Of a DNA stretch of 64,000 bases, positions 1-8,236 are shown piece by piece. Position 1 is the stretch's first letter. Each line of letters begins with the position of its first letter. Both the position numbers and the translations under genes were made by a program. Under the pieces are notes generated by a model that was not told where the DNA came from, did not search any database, and was given only the letters and a program-made list of their open reading frames with translations. Source of the stretch: Neisseria weixii (GTDB lineage Bacteria; Pseudomonadota; Gammaproteobacteria; Burkholderiales; Neisseriaceae); assembly GCF_002327085.1 (NCBI RefSeq), contig NZ_CP023429.1:620001-684000 (forward strand), in the 5' to 3' direction.

Positions 1-512
1 GCATCAACCCCTTTTTCTGCCAACCAGCGTGCTTCGTCAACCGTTGTGGCGGAAGCCAGGATTTTTGTGCCGCTTTGTTTCACCTGCTGAAGCAAACCTG
101 CTTCCGGTAAGCCGAAATGGAAGCTGACTACTGCAGGTTTGAGTTCGGCAATAATTTCCGCTTGTGCCGCACCGAAAGGCTGTCTTCCGTTACCTTGCGC
201 AATATTGTCGGCATCGATACCGAGTTCGCGATAATAAGGTGCCAGCTTGGCAAGCCATTGTTGCATTTTGTCGGTATCGGTTTCAGGTTGGCGGTGTGCA
301 AAAAAATTGACATTAAACGGCGCATCGACGGCAGCGCGGATTGCCAAGATTTCGGCATGCAATTGCTCGGGCGAGAGCATGGCGGCAGGCAGCGAACCGA
401 GCGCACCGGCACGGCAGGCAGCAATAGTCAGGCGACTGTTTTGCACGCCGGCCATCGGTGCCTGAATGACGGGCAAGCGGCAGCCGAGCAATTGGGTCAG
501 GCGGTTGGGCAT
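1..512 (-). CDS. Nitronate monooxygenase / FabK-like flavoprotein, 5' part only
   Basis: The first 170 residues are present; the gene runs off the left edge. The protein starts MPNRLTQLLGCRLPVIQAPM, and the early QAPMAG motif is typical of the FMN-binding TIM-barrel nitronate monooxygenase (2-nitropropane dioxygenase) family. FNVNFF, VVSFHFG and the segment ending LASATTVDEARWLAEKGVDA follow in the family order. Members oxidise alkyl nitronates with FMN; related FabK enzymes reduce enoyl-ACP. The window does not separate the two, but the short N-terminus and HFG segment favour the monooxygenase. The start is the only ATG upstream of the conserved block, with AAGGAAAG just before it. Confidence 0.85.
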   Translation of the reverse strand, partial: MPNRLTQLLGCRLPVIQAPMAGVQNSRLTIAACRAGALGSLPAAMLSPEQLHAEILAIRAAVDAPFNVNFFAHRQPETDTDKMQQWLAKLAPYYRELGIDADNIAQGNGRQPFGAAQAEIIAELKPAVVSFHFGLPEAGLLQQVKQSGTKILASATTVDEARWLAEKGVD

Positions 513-640
513 GGGCTTTCCTTGTAGAATAGCGGGCTTTATGAAATAAAAGAACAGTTTACCCAGAATGAGGCCGTCTGAACATAGATGAGGTGATTTT
601 CAGGCGGCTTTGTCGGAGCTTGACAAAAATCATGCAATCC

Positions 641-680
641 AAGGCCGTCTGAAAAAATTACCGCTTTTTCAGACGGCCTT
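641..680. terminator. Inverted DUS pair
   Basis: AAGGCCGTCTGAA and its reverse complement face each other around a 14-base spacer. The hairpin lies between the divergent nitronate monooxygenase and carbonic anhydrase genes, so it sits upstream of both. It is more likely an uptake signal than a needed terminator here. A single DUS lies just before it near 572. Confidence 0.7.
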
Positions 681-726
681 GATTATGTTATAAATCCCTT
701 TCTACTAACTAAAAAAAGAATACGCC

Positions 727-1251
727 ATGCCGATTCGACCTTATACCTACCATACCCCCGATATTCACGGAACTTGTTTTATCGACGATACCGCCGTGGT
801 AATCGGCCAAATCAGTCTTGCCGAGCAGGTCAGCGTATGGCCGCTGGTGGTGATGCGTGGGGATGTAAATCATATACGGATTGGCGCACGTACCAATATT
901 CAAGACGGCAGTGTGTTGCACGTTACCGGCGCGCGTTTGCAGAAGCCGGAAGGTTCGCCTTTAATTGTCGGTGAAGACGTAACCATCGGCCATAAAGTGA
1001 TTCTGCACGGCTGCACCATCGGCAACCGCGTGTTGGTGGGCACGGGTGCGATTGTTTTGGACGATACGGTGATTGACGATGACGTGATGGTCGGCGCAGG
1101 CAGTGTGGTGCCGCCGGGCAAACGCCTACAAAGCGGTTTTCTGTATCTTGGCTCACCTGTCAAGCAGGTGCGCCCTTTAACCGATGAAGAAAAAGCGTTT
1201 TTAGTGCAATCGGCTGTAAATTATATTAATCTCGCACAGGAATACAAGTAA
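727..1251 (+). CDS. Gamma-carbonic anhydrase family protein (YrdA-like)
   Basis: A 174-residue left-handed beta-helix protein built of hexapeptide repeats (for example IGHKVI, VGTGAI, VGAGSV). The metal-binding histidines of the gamma class appear as VLHVT, TIGHKV and ILHG; the RGDVNHIRIG segment is also conserved. YrdA/PaaY-type members bind zinc and may hydrate CO2, but many lack proven activity, so the catalytic role is an inference. It stands alone between an inverted DUS and the bacteriocin remnant. The start at ATG is well placed and the length is usual for the family. Confidence 0.9.
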   Translation: MPIRPYTYHTPDIHGTCFIDDTAVVIGQISLAEQVSVWPLVVMRGDVNHIRIGARTNIQDGSVLHVTGARLQKPEGSPLIVGEDVTIGHKVILHGCTIGNRVLVGTGAIVLDDTVIDDDVMVGAGSVVPPGKRLQSGFLYLGSPVKQVRPLTDEEKAFLVQSAVNYINLAQEYK

Positions 1252-1298
1252 ATATCTAAAGTTGTCTAAAAATAATGTTGATTTAATAAAAAATCAAG

Positions 1299-1567
1299 CT
1301 ATCGGTTCTTTTTCTTAATATATTTCATAAAGAAAAACTCGGTCAGCAAGAGTATAAAAATGACGACAACGAAATCAGGGATAAAATGACTATTTCCAAG
1401 ATGGTAGGAGCTATAAGGTAAAAACTTAAAATAAAATTAACTGTGTATACGGCAAAACCGCATAAAACATAGATAATGGCTAATGCTTTCCAATGTTTTT
1501 TCATAAACTTTATTAATAATGAGAAATTCTTTTTATAATTTTCCCAAAAATTTTTCATGGGCATCAT
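1299..1567 (-). pseudogene. Small membrane protein, probable bacteriocin immunity gene, frameshifted
   Basis: From ATG at 1567 (AAAAGGATT upstream) the frame reads MMPMKNFWENYKK, then a hydrophobic helix (ALAIIYVLCGFAVYTVNFIL). At the T5 run near 1420 the frame is lost. Adding one T restores LPYSSYHLGN, a second helix (VVVIFILLLTEFFF) and a basic tail ending KKKNR then TAG at 1299. The restored product is a roughly 90-residue protein with two membrane helices. Position directly downstream of a double-glycine leader gene fits an immunity protein; that role is inferred from context only. The low GC differs from the neighbouring housekeeping genes. Confidence 0.55.
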
Positions 1568-1900
1568 CATAATCCTTTTGAAGCATTGATGAGAATCCGT
1601 ACCCGGCCAAATATGTTTGGCAGGTGCGGAATTATTAAACGATGGCTTAATAGCCGAATGAGCGTTCGGCTGCAGGTGGCCTAACTTCTGTCCCAAATAC
1701 CTGCCGACAGCCATATCCACCTTGGCACCTACTACCATGCCGCCGGGGCCTCCGATTGCACCTAAGGCAGCACCTGTGAAACCTCCTGCCAAAGCGCCGG
1801 CACCAATGCCTGTATAACCGCATACATCTGATACGATGGTTTTTTAAAAGTCAAAACCACCTGAAATTTGATGCAATTGATTCATAGATAATGTTTTCAT
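1568..1900 (-). pseudogene. Double-glycine-leader bacteriocin precursor with in-frame stop
   Basis: ATG at 1900 opens MKTLSMNQLHQISGG, a classic class II (colicin V/Blp type) leader ending in the Gly-Gly cut site, preceded by TAGGAG. Four codons later an in-frame TAA follows (FDF-stop). The same frame then continues with a glycine-zipper stretch: CGYTGIGAGALAGGF, TGAALGAIGGPGG and MVVGAKVDMAVGRYLGQ, which is what a mature pore-forming microcin looks like. The stop lies in a T4A6 tract; T5A5 would read DFLKTI and remove it, so it could be an error. There is no stop before the downstream immunity-like frame. No CvaB-type exporter is in the window. Confidence 0.65.
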
Positions 1901-1921
1901 AGTTAACTCCTAGTAAAGATA

Positions 1922-1951
1922 AAGAAAAAAGTAGGCTTCAGTCTGCCTACT
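1922..1951 (-). terminator. Intrinsic terminator ahead of the bacteriocin leader
   Basis: On the minus strand AGTAGGC and GCCTACT form a 7-bp stem with an 8-base loop, directly followed by a run of six T. It ends about 20 bases upstream of the leader ATG. It could be the end of an upstream minus-strand unit now lost, or an attenuator of the bacteriocin transcript. Confidence 0.65.
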
Positions 1952-2122
1952 GTTTTAGTGGACAATTTTTTTCTGTATCAGTTTTTTTGTAATTTAAATC
2001 ATAAAAAAGTTAATTTTATTAAATGTTATTTGATTATTTATTAATTGCTATGCCATTAACTATAATTCGATTTTTGGTATTTGTAATATTTTAGGCTGAA
2101 TACAAATAAAAAAGGAAATATT

Positions 2123-2731
2123 TTGAACCACATTTATCTCGCTTCCGGCAGCCCGCGCCGCCGCGAAATTTTAGAAAATTTAGGCTATACGGTGCAGCGT
2201 TTGTATGCCGAAATAGACGAAACACCGTATCCGCAAGAAAAAGCGGCTGATTATGTTCAAAGATTGGCTCGTGAGAAAAATGCCGGTGCAGTAGCGCAAT
2301 GGCGCGTCACGCATAACGAACCACCCGAATTCCCGATTCTCACCGCCGACACCACCGTCGCCTATCAAAACCAAATTTTGGGTAAACCCGAAAACGAAGA
2401 GCATGCGGCGGAAATGTTGGCGCAATTATCCGCTAACACACATCAGGTCTATACTGCCGTAAGCGTGTATTGGCAGGGTAAAACGCGCACGCTGCTGCAA
2501 CAGAGCGATGTGGCCTTTAAAGCCATGAGTGCGGCGGAAATCGCGGCGTATATTGCCAGCGGCGAACCGATGGATAAGGCCGGTGCGTATGGTATTCAAG
2601 GTTTGGGCGGCGTGTTTGTCACGCATTTGCACGGCAGTTTTACCGGCGTAATGGGGCTGCCTGTATTTGAAACAATCGAACTTTTGGCGCAATTCGGTTT
2701 GGCTGTGCCGCCGTTTCCGAAAAAAACATAG
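2123..2731 (+). CDS. maf: Maf family nucleotide pyrophosphatase (septum formation inhibitor)
   Basis: A 202-residue Maf/YhdE protein. The N-terminus IYLASGSPRRREIL carries the SGSPRR signature, and ILTADTTVAY holds the acidic catalytic motif; KAGAYGIQG is the conserved C-terminal substrate loop. The family hydrolyses dTTP/UTP and modified nucleotides to monophosphates in the cytoplasm. Translation starts at TTG (2123): AAAGGAAA sits six bases upstream and no ATG is available before the signature. The preceding 220 bases are AT-rich and hold only the bacteriocin upstream region. A DUS begins at the stop codon. Confidence 0.93.
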   Translation: MNHIYLASGSPRRREILENLGYTVQRLYAEIDETPYPQEKAADYVQRLAREKNAGAVAQWRVTHNEPPEFPILTADTTVAYQNQILGKPENEEHAAEMLAQLSANTHQVYTAVSVYWQGKTRTLLQQSDVAFKAMSAAEIAAYIASGEPMDKAGAYGIQGLGGVFVTHLHGSFTGVMGLPVFETIELLAQFGLAVPPFPKKT

Positions 2732-2842
2732 GCCGTCTGAATGTGCCGCAAAAAAATTCCGTTTTCAGAGGGCATTTTCTCAACCGGCGTATATTTTCAG
2801 TTACAATACGTTCTTGAAAAATCCCCGAATTAAAGACGCCGT

Positions 2843-3622
2843 ATGAAAGAACACAAAGCCCGCAAACGCTTTGGGCAAAACTTTTTGCAAGACACGCGCA
2901 TCATCAGCGATATTGTCAATGCCGTTCGCCCCGAAGCCGATGATATCGTTATCGAAATCGGCCCGGGTTTGGCCGCGATTACCGAGCCGCTGGCGAAAAA
3001 ACTCAACCGACTGCACGTTTGCGAAATCGACCGTGATATTGTCAAGCGCTTGAAAACGCTGCCGTTTGCCGAAAAATTGGTGATACACGAAGGCGATGTG
3101 CTGCAATTTGATTTCAACAGTATTGCGGGCAAAAAGAAAATCGTGGGCAACCTGCCTTATAATATTTCCACGCCGCTGCTGTTTAAATTGGCCGAAGTAG
3201 CCGATGACGTGATTGATATGCACTTTATGCTGCAAAAAGAAGTGGTCGAGCGTATGGTGGCTCAACCGAAAACCAACGACTACGGCCGCTTGGGCGTGAT
3301 GCTGCAATATTTTTTCGAGATGGAATCCCTGATTGACGTGCCGCCTAAGTCGTTCGACCCGGTACCGAAAGTCGACTCTGCCGTGGTGCGCATGATTCCG
3401 GCGAAACACCGCATCGGCAAGACCGATGATTTCGGATATTTTGCCAAACTGGTCAAACAGGCGTTTGCCCAGCGCCGCAAAACCATACGCAATAATCTGA
3501 AAGACATTGCCGCCGATGAAGATTTGCAGGCCGTGGGCATCAACCCGCAAGACCGTGCCGAACACATCGCGCCGGAAAAATATGTCGCCTTGAGCAATTA
3601 TTTGGTGAATAAGGCCGTCTGA
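2843..3622 (+). CDS. rsmA: 16S rRNA adenine-N6,N6-dimethyltransferase
   Basis: A 259-residue KsgA/RsmA enzyme that dimethylates two adjacent adenines in helix 45 of 16S rRNA using S-adenosylmethionine. KRFGQNFL near residue 8 and the SAM motif [11 protein letters not shown] are clear, as is the catalytic NLPYNIS motif near residue 103. [12 protein letters not shown] near the C-terminus is also typical. The last codons and the TGA stop are supplied by a DUS (positions 3611-3622), so the protein ends in KAV. The ABC ATPase gene starts nine bases later and may be cotranscribed. Confidence 0.97.
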   Translation: MKEHKARKRFGQNFLQDTRIISDIVNAVRPEADDIVIEIGPGLAAITEPLAKKLNRLHVCEIDRDIVKRLKTLPFAEKLVIHEGDVLQFDFNSIAGKKKIVGNLPYNISTPLLFKLAEVADDVIDMHFMLQKEVVERMVAQPKTNDYGRLGVMLQYFFEMESLIDVPPKSFDPVPKVDSAVVRMIPAKHRIGKTDDFGYFAKLVKQAFAQRRKTIRNNLKDIAADEDLQAVGINPQDRAEHIAPEKYVALSNYLVNKAV

Positions 3623-3631
3623 AAGTAAAAC

Positions 3632-4360
3632 ATGATTAAATTCAAAAACGTACACAAACACTTTAAAGATTTGCACGTGATTAACGGTGTGAATCTGGAA
3701 GTCAAGCAAGGTGAAGTGGTGGTGGTTTGCGGCCCGTCGGGCAGCGGTAAATCGACCTTGATCCGTACCGTCAACCAACTTGAAAGCATCGAGAGCGGTG
3801 AAATCTGGGTGGACGGTATAAATGTGGCCGATCCGAAAACCAATCTAAACAAAGTACGCGAAGAAGTGGGCTTTGTGTTTCAAAGTTTCAATCTCTATCC
3901 GCATTTGAGCGTGTTGGAAAATATTGTTTTGTCGCCGATGAAAGTAAAAGGGCAGAGCCGTGCCCAAGCCGAAGCCAAGGCGATGGAATTGCTGGAGCGC
4001 GTGGGTTTGGCGCACAAAAAAGATGCCCTGCCGAGCCAATTGTCCGGCGGTCAGCAACAGCGTGTGGCAATTGCCCGCGGCTTGGCGATGGAGCCGCGCG
4101 TGATGCTGTTTGACGAACCGACTTCCGCGCTGGATCCGGAAATGGTCGGCGAAGTCTTGCGCGTGATGAAAGACTTGGCGATGAGCGGCATGACCATGAT
4201 GTGCGTGACGCATGAGATGGGTTTTGCCCGCGAAGTGGCCGACCGTGTGATTTTTGTCGATCACGGCCAAATCATCGAAGAAGCCACGCCGGAAGAATTT
4301 TTTACCAATCCGAAACACGAGCGCGCCAAGCAGTTTTTACAGCAGGTGATGACGCATTAA
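3632..4360 (+). CDS. Polar amino-acid ABC transporter ATP-binding protein (GlnQ-like)
   Basis: A 242-residue ABC ATPase with Walker A GPSGSGKS (about residue 34), Q-loop [15 protein letters not shown], signature [17 protein letters not shown], Walker [15 protein letters not shown] and H-loop [18 protein letters not shown] and [10 protein letters not shown] are hallmarks of the GlnQ/GltL/HisP branch that powers import of glutamine, glutamate or similar. No permease or binding-protein gene is adjacent, so it is an orphan here and its substrate is unknown. An inverted DUS ends the unit. Confidence 0.92.
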   Translation: MIKFKNVHKHFKDLHVINGVNLEVKQGEVVVVCGPSGSGKSTLIRTVNQLESIESGEIWVDGINVADPKTNLNKVREEVGFVFQSFNLYPHLSVLENIVLSPMKVKGQSRAQAEAKAMELLERVGLAHKKDALPSQLSGGQQQRVAIARGLAMEPRVMLFDEPTSALDPEMVGEVLRVMKDLAMSGMTMMCVTHEMGFAREVADRVIFVDHGQIIEEATPEEFFTNPKHERAKQFLQQVMTH

Positions 4361-4370
4361 TCAATGTGAT

Positions 4371-4399
4371 AGGCCGTCTGAAAAGCGTTCAGACGGCAT
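4371..4399 (+). terminator. Inverted DUS terminator after the ABC ATPase
   Basis: AGGCCGTCTGAA (AG dialect) pairs with TTCAGACGGCAT (AT dialect), eight bases apart. The mixed pair lies 10 bases past the ATPase stop and probably ends the rsmA-ATPase transcript. Confidence 0.7.
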
Positions 4400-4429
4400 G
4401 AGAAATACAATGGAAACCAAAGGATAATC

Positions 4430-4789
4430 ATGTATTTTGTTGACCGCACCGCCGTGGTGTTGAAACCGACCGCGCGTTTTTTGGAATGGCTGAAATCGGC
4501 GGATGAAAATATGCCGGATTTGACGGTGGAGCAAATCCGCATCAATTGCTCGATATTTCTGGTGCCGGAATTTGATGAACCGGAAGCGGTGATTTCGTAT
4601 TTTGACGAGCGTTACCAGCAGATTTTTGAAGCAGAAATCGCCGGTTGGGACGTGGATAAAGCCAAATGGCCGCAAGATATGAGTTTGAAGGCGTTTTGGG
4701 AATTTTTTGAAATTGAAATCCATGACATGGTTTTGGACATGGAAGACGCGGATTTAAATGTCAGCCCCGTGTTCGATAATATGATGTAA
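4430..4789 (+). CDS. Conserved hypothetical acidic protein
   Basis: A 119-residue soluble protein starting MYFVDRTAVVLKPTARFLEW. It is rich in Asp and Glu (for example PDLTVEQIRINC, FEIEIHDMVLDMEDADLN) and has no signal peptide or membrane segment. I recognise it only as a kind of short hypothetical protein seen in Neisseria; no motif gives a function. It has AAGGATAATC before the ATG. The next gene starts three bases after its stop, so the two form a small operon. Confidence 0.8.
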   Translation: MYFVDRTAVVLKPTARFLEWLKSADENMPDLTVEQIRINCSIFLVPEFDEPEAVISYFDERYQQIFEAEIAGWDVDKAKWPQDMSLKAFWEFFEIEIHDMVLDMEDADLNVSPVFDNMM

Positions 4790-4792
4790 GCC

Positions 4793-5236
4793 ATGCGTGC
4801 ATTTCAGACGGCCTTGAAACCTTCGCGCAGCCTGAAAATCATGGTGTTGGCTTTACACTTACTGGCAGCGGTGATGTGTGCGGTGTGGTTTTACGGCGCG
4901 ATGTTTGGGCTGGGTTTGTTTGGTCTGGCGCTAAGCTCGGTTTTCGCTTGGTATCATGCCGATTTAAGAGGCCATCAAACGGTAAAGCAGATTGCGGTAA
5001 ACCGTTTGCAGCAGGCTGCCATTTTTATCGGGCGCGAGCAGACCGCTTTTGAAGCGGTATTGGGTGGCGCCTCGTTGGTGACACGTCATGTGCTCTTTCT
5101 GCAATGGCACACCGGCAGCCGCACTATTTGGCAATTGGTGTTGCCTGATATGCTGGATAAGGAAGCGCATCGCCGTTTACGCGTATGGGCGCGTTGGTGT
5201 CAGGCGGAGCAAAATCCGTTTAAACAAAAAATCTGA
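4793..5236 (+). CDS. Small inner-membrane protein, possibly YgfX-like
   Basis: A 147-residue protein with two adjacent membrane helices (VLALHLLAAVMCAVWFYG, then GLGLFGLALSSVFAW) followed by a soluble C-terminal domain. The order, with WQLVLPDMLDKEAHRRLRVW near the end, resembles the YgfX family (linked to flavinylation and toxin-antitoxin partners in Enterobacteria), but the match is weak. The first codons (MRAFQTALK) are encoded by a DUS, TTCAGACGGCC, right after the start, so the N-terminus may have been shaped by that insertion. It directly follows the acidic hypothetical gene. Confidence 0.6.
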   Translation: MRAFQTALKPSRSLKIMVLALHLLAAVMCAVWFYGAMFGLGLFGLALSSVFAWYHADLRGHQTVKQIAVNRLQQAAIFIGREQTAFEAVLGGASLVTRHVLFLQWHTGSRTIWQLVLPDMLDKEAHRRLRVWARWCQAEQNPFKQKI

Positions 5237-5303
5237 TGTGCATTGAGCATCATAAAATGCTGTCTGTTTCAGACGGCCTTGAATAATAATTACCTGAAAA
5301 ATA

Positions 5304-6580
5304 ATGAAAACACTGCAAGACTGGCTCTCTTATTTAGAAACCGCCCACAGCACCGGGCTCATCGACATGGGCTTGGAACGTGTGGGCGAAGTGAAAAACC
5401 GCATGGGCTTGACGCCGCAATGTCCTGTGGTGGTGGCGGCGGGCACCAACGGCAAGGGTTCGGTGTGTGCCTATTTATCGCAAATTTACAAGCAGGCCGG
5501 TTTTAAAGTCGGCACGCTGACCAGCCCGCATATTTTGCGTTTTAACGAACGCATTGCCGTGAATGCCGAACCGGTTGGCGATGCAACCATCGTGGAGGCG
5601 TTTGAGCGTATTGAAGCGGCGCGCGGTGATGTTTCGCTGACTTATTTTGAATTCAACACTTTGGCCGCGGTGGATATTTTCATACGCGCCGAAGTGGATG
5701 TGATGGTGTTGGAAGTCGGCTTGGGCGGGCGTTTGGACGCGGTAAACGTGTTTGATGCCGATTGCGCCGTGGTCACCAGCGTGGATTTGGACCATCAGGC
5801 ATTTTTGGGGATACGGTCGAGCAGGTGGGTTTTGAAAAAGCGGGTGTGTTCCGCAGTGGCAAACCGGCGATTTGCGGTCAGAATCCGCCGCCGGAATCGT
5901 TGCGCCAACACGCTGAAAAAATCGGCGCGCATTTGCTGTTGGTTAAAGAAGATTTTGATTTCAACACCTTGGAAAATGTACAATGGAATTATCAGTTCCA
6001 TCCGAAAGTTTCAGACGGCCTCTTACCCAAACGCCGCAATGCTTTGCCGTTCCCAGCTTTGCGCGGTGCGTACCAAACCGGCAATGCCGCCGTGGCGCTG
6101 ACGGTGTTGGAATGTTTGGCCGACAAGCTGCCGATTGATATCGGTGCGATTAAGCGCGGCTTGCTGCTGGTGGAAAATCCGGGACGCTTCCAAGTGTTGC
6201 CGGGGCGTCCGCTCACCATTTTGGATGTCGGCCACAATCCGCATGCCGCCCGAGCCTTGCGCCTCAGCCTGATTAATCTGGCGTTTGCGCAAAACCGCAT
6301 TGCCGTGTTCAGCATGTTGGCCGATAAAGATATCGACGGCGTGTTGGATATAGTGAAAGACCAGTTTGACGAATGGTATATCGCGCCCTTGGATATGCCG
6401 CGCGGCATGACGATTGATGCTTTGCAAGACAAACTGGTGGGGCACGGCATCGATAAAATCAAAGTATTCGACCATGTTCAAAGCGCTTACCAAGCAGCTT
6501 TGGCGAAAGCTTCTGAAAATGATAGAATTGTCGTTTTCGGTTCGTTTCATACTGTTGCCGATGTGATGGCGACGTTGTAA
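5304..6580 (+). CDS. folC: Dihydrofolate/folylpolyglutamate synthase, one frameshift
   Basis: The bifunctional FolC joins dihydropteroate to glutamate and then adds further glutamates, an essential folate step. MKTLQDWLSYLETAHS, the P-loop VVAAGTNGKGSV, TSPHILRFNERI and LEVGLGGRLDAVN are all in place. At the G4 run at 5807-5810 the frame breaks after DHQAFLG; one extra G gives GDTVEQVGFEKAGVF and runs to the end at 6580, a normal 425-residue FolC. Since E. coli-type FolC is essential and nothing else is damaged, a missed base is likelier than a null gene. tpc follows 12 bases later. Confidence 0.9.
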
Positions 6581-6592
6581 ATAGGAAATTTC

Positions 6593-7633
6593 ATGTCTGA
6601 CGATAAGCAAAAAGAAGTTTTAACCGGTTATGAGCAGCTCAAGCGCCGTAACCGCCGCCGCTTGGTGATGACGTCAGGATTGGTTGTGGTTGCCGGTATT
6701 CTGTTGGCTTCCGTATTGAGTACAGGCAGCGACGACGAAGAAAAAACAGCCGTACCAACGGCCGCGGTGGCGCAAAATGATGCGCAAGGTGATGCCGCCA
6801 ATGCCACCGTATTGGAGCCGAGTAATAAGGAAGAAGCACAAGCGGCCGCACAAGAGCAAGCAGCCGCACAGAGCAGTGAGCCTGAGCAACCGGTGGAAGT
6901 GTTGAGACCTGCTGCCGCTACACCGCCGCAAGATATCGGTGCGCCATTGGTGTTGATTAACGATAAATTGGTTGACAGCGATATCAAAGGTTTGGAGGAG
7001 TCGGAGCGCATTCGCAAGGCCGAAGAAGAAAAGCGTGCAGCGGAAGAGCAGAAAGCCGAAGCACGTCACCAACGTTTGGAAGAGCAGCGTGCGGCCAAAC
7101 GTGCCGAAGAGAAGCGTTTAGCGGCAGAAAAAGAAGCAGCTAAGAAACGCGTTGCGGCAGCCAAAGCTGAAAAATCAGAGCGGAGCGCAGAAGCCGAACG
7201 CAAGCAGGCAGAAAAAGACGCTGCCGAGCGTAAAGCCAAACAAGCTGAAGAGAAAAAAGCAGCTGCGGCCAAAGCCAAAGTAGAAGCCGACAAAAAAGCA
7301 GCTGCGGCCAAATCTAAAGAAACCGAGAAAAAAGCTGCCGCTAAAAAAGCGGAACCGGCTAAGCCTAAGCCGACCGAAAAAGCAGCCGATAATGGTTCCA
7401 AAGGTCAAAAAGCCGCCATTCAGGCCGGTTATTCCGATAAAGAACGCGCACAAAGCCTGCAACGCAAAATGAAAGCTGCCGGTATCAATGCCACCGTCAG
7501 CGAAATCAAAACCGACAAAGGCGTGGTTTACCGTGTGAAATCAAACTCATATAAGAGTCGCCAAGAAGCTGCGAAAGATTTGGAAAAATTGCGTTCTAAA
7601 AACGGCATCGCAGGACAGATTGTGAATGAGTAA
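6593..7633 (+). CDS. tpc: Tetrapac protein, SPOR-domain cell-division/envelope protein
   Basis: A 346-residue bitopic protein. A basic N-terminus (KRRNRRR) precedes one membrane helix (LVVVAGILLASVL, about residues 29-41). A long Lys/Ala/Glu-rich coiled-coil segment (about residues 135-265) follows, and a C-terminal SPOR domain (AAIQAGYSDKERAQSLQRKM to the end) binds denuded peptidoglycan. Gene order folC-tpc-cvpA-purF matches the gonococcal tetrapac locus, where loss affects cell separation and invasion. The low-complexity segment is built of charged Ala-rich repeats. The stop overlaps the start of cvpA by eight bases. Confidence 0.88.
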   Translation: MSDDKQKEVLTGYEQLKRRNRRRLVMTSGLVVVAGILLASVLSTGSDDEEKTAVPTAAVAQNDAQGDAANATVLEPSNKEEAQAAAQEQAAAQSSEPEQPVEVLRPAAATPPQDIGAPLVLINDKLVDSDIKGLEESERIRKAEEEKRAAEEQKAEARHQRLEEQRAAKRAEEKRLAAEKEAAKKRVAAAKAEKSERSAEAERKQAEKDAAERKAKQAEEKKAAAAKAKVEADKKAAAAKSKETEKKAAAKKAEPAKPKPTEKAADNGSKGQKAAIQAGYSDKERAQSLQRKMKAAGINATVSEIKTDKGVVYRVKSNSYKSRQEAAKDLEKLRSKNGIAGQIVNE

Positions 7634-8138
7634 TATTCCTTTGGCGGATTTGTTGGTTTTCGGCGTGATTGCGGCATGTATTATCATGTCGCTCATACGT
7701 GGTGTGATTGCCGAAATCAGCTCGCTGATTACTTGGATTGTGGCGTTTTTGATTGCCAAGTGGTTTGCTGTACCGTTCGCTGACATTGCTTTTAAATCTT
7801 TCGAACCGCAAGCCTTGGGTGTAGCATTGTCCTTTATCATGCTGTTTCTTGCGGCATGGCTGGTGCAGCGCTTCCTGCGCTCGTTGCTGACCGCCGGTGT
7901 GTCAGCCATTGGGTTGGGTAGTGTCAACCGCTTGCTCGGCGGTGTATTCGGCGCAGCCAAAGGCGTGCTGCTGGTGACCTTGGCGGTGATGGTTTGCTCC
8001 TACACCGATTTACCGGAAACGGAAGGCTGGCAAGTCTCACGCAGCATTCCTTATTTCGAAACCTTGGCGCATGATGTGGTGATGCCTTATTTGCCGACGA
8101 TTGGCAACAGATTAAACGATACGGGCATTCCTTCATAA
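7626..8138 (+). CDS. cvpA: CvpA family membrane protein
   Basis: A 170-residue inner-membrane protein with four hydrophobic helices (LADLLVFGVIAACIIMSL; SLITWIVAFLIAKWF; LGVALSFIMLFLAAWLV; GVLLVTLAVMVC). RGVIAEISSLITW and GLGSVNRLLGGVFGAAKG match the CvpA family, needed for colicin V export in E. coli and for envelope stress tolerance more broadly. The location just ahead of purF is the same as in E. coli. Its start overlaps tpc, so translation is probably coupled. Confidence 0.92.
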   Translation: MSNIPLADLLVFGVIAACIIMSLIRGVIAEISSLITWIVAFLIAKWFAVPFADIAFKSFEPQALGVALSFIMLFLAAWLVQRFLRSLLTAGVSAIGLGSVNRLLGGVFGAAKGVLLVTLAVMVCSYTDLPETEGWQVSRSIPYFETLAHDVVMPYLPTIGNRLNDTGIPS

Positions 8139-8141
8139 CAC

Positions 8142-8188
8142 AACCGGTTTCAGACGGCCTTTTGATACAGGCCGTCTGAAACCGGTTT
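8142..8188 (+). terminator. Long inverted DUS terminator after cvpA
   Basis: AACCGGTTTCAGACGGCCT and its complement give a stem of about 19 bp with an 8-base loop. The extra ACCGG bases on both sides extend the DUS palindrome. It separates cvpA from purF. Confidence 0.8.
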
Positions 8189-8236
8189 AATCTTATTTTA
8201 TTTCATTGGGTTAATTCTTTTATTCGGAGAACACAA

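Noticed and set aside
117..527. Plus-strand open frames over the nitronate monooxygenase gene
   Set aside because: They are antisense to a clear family protein.
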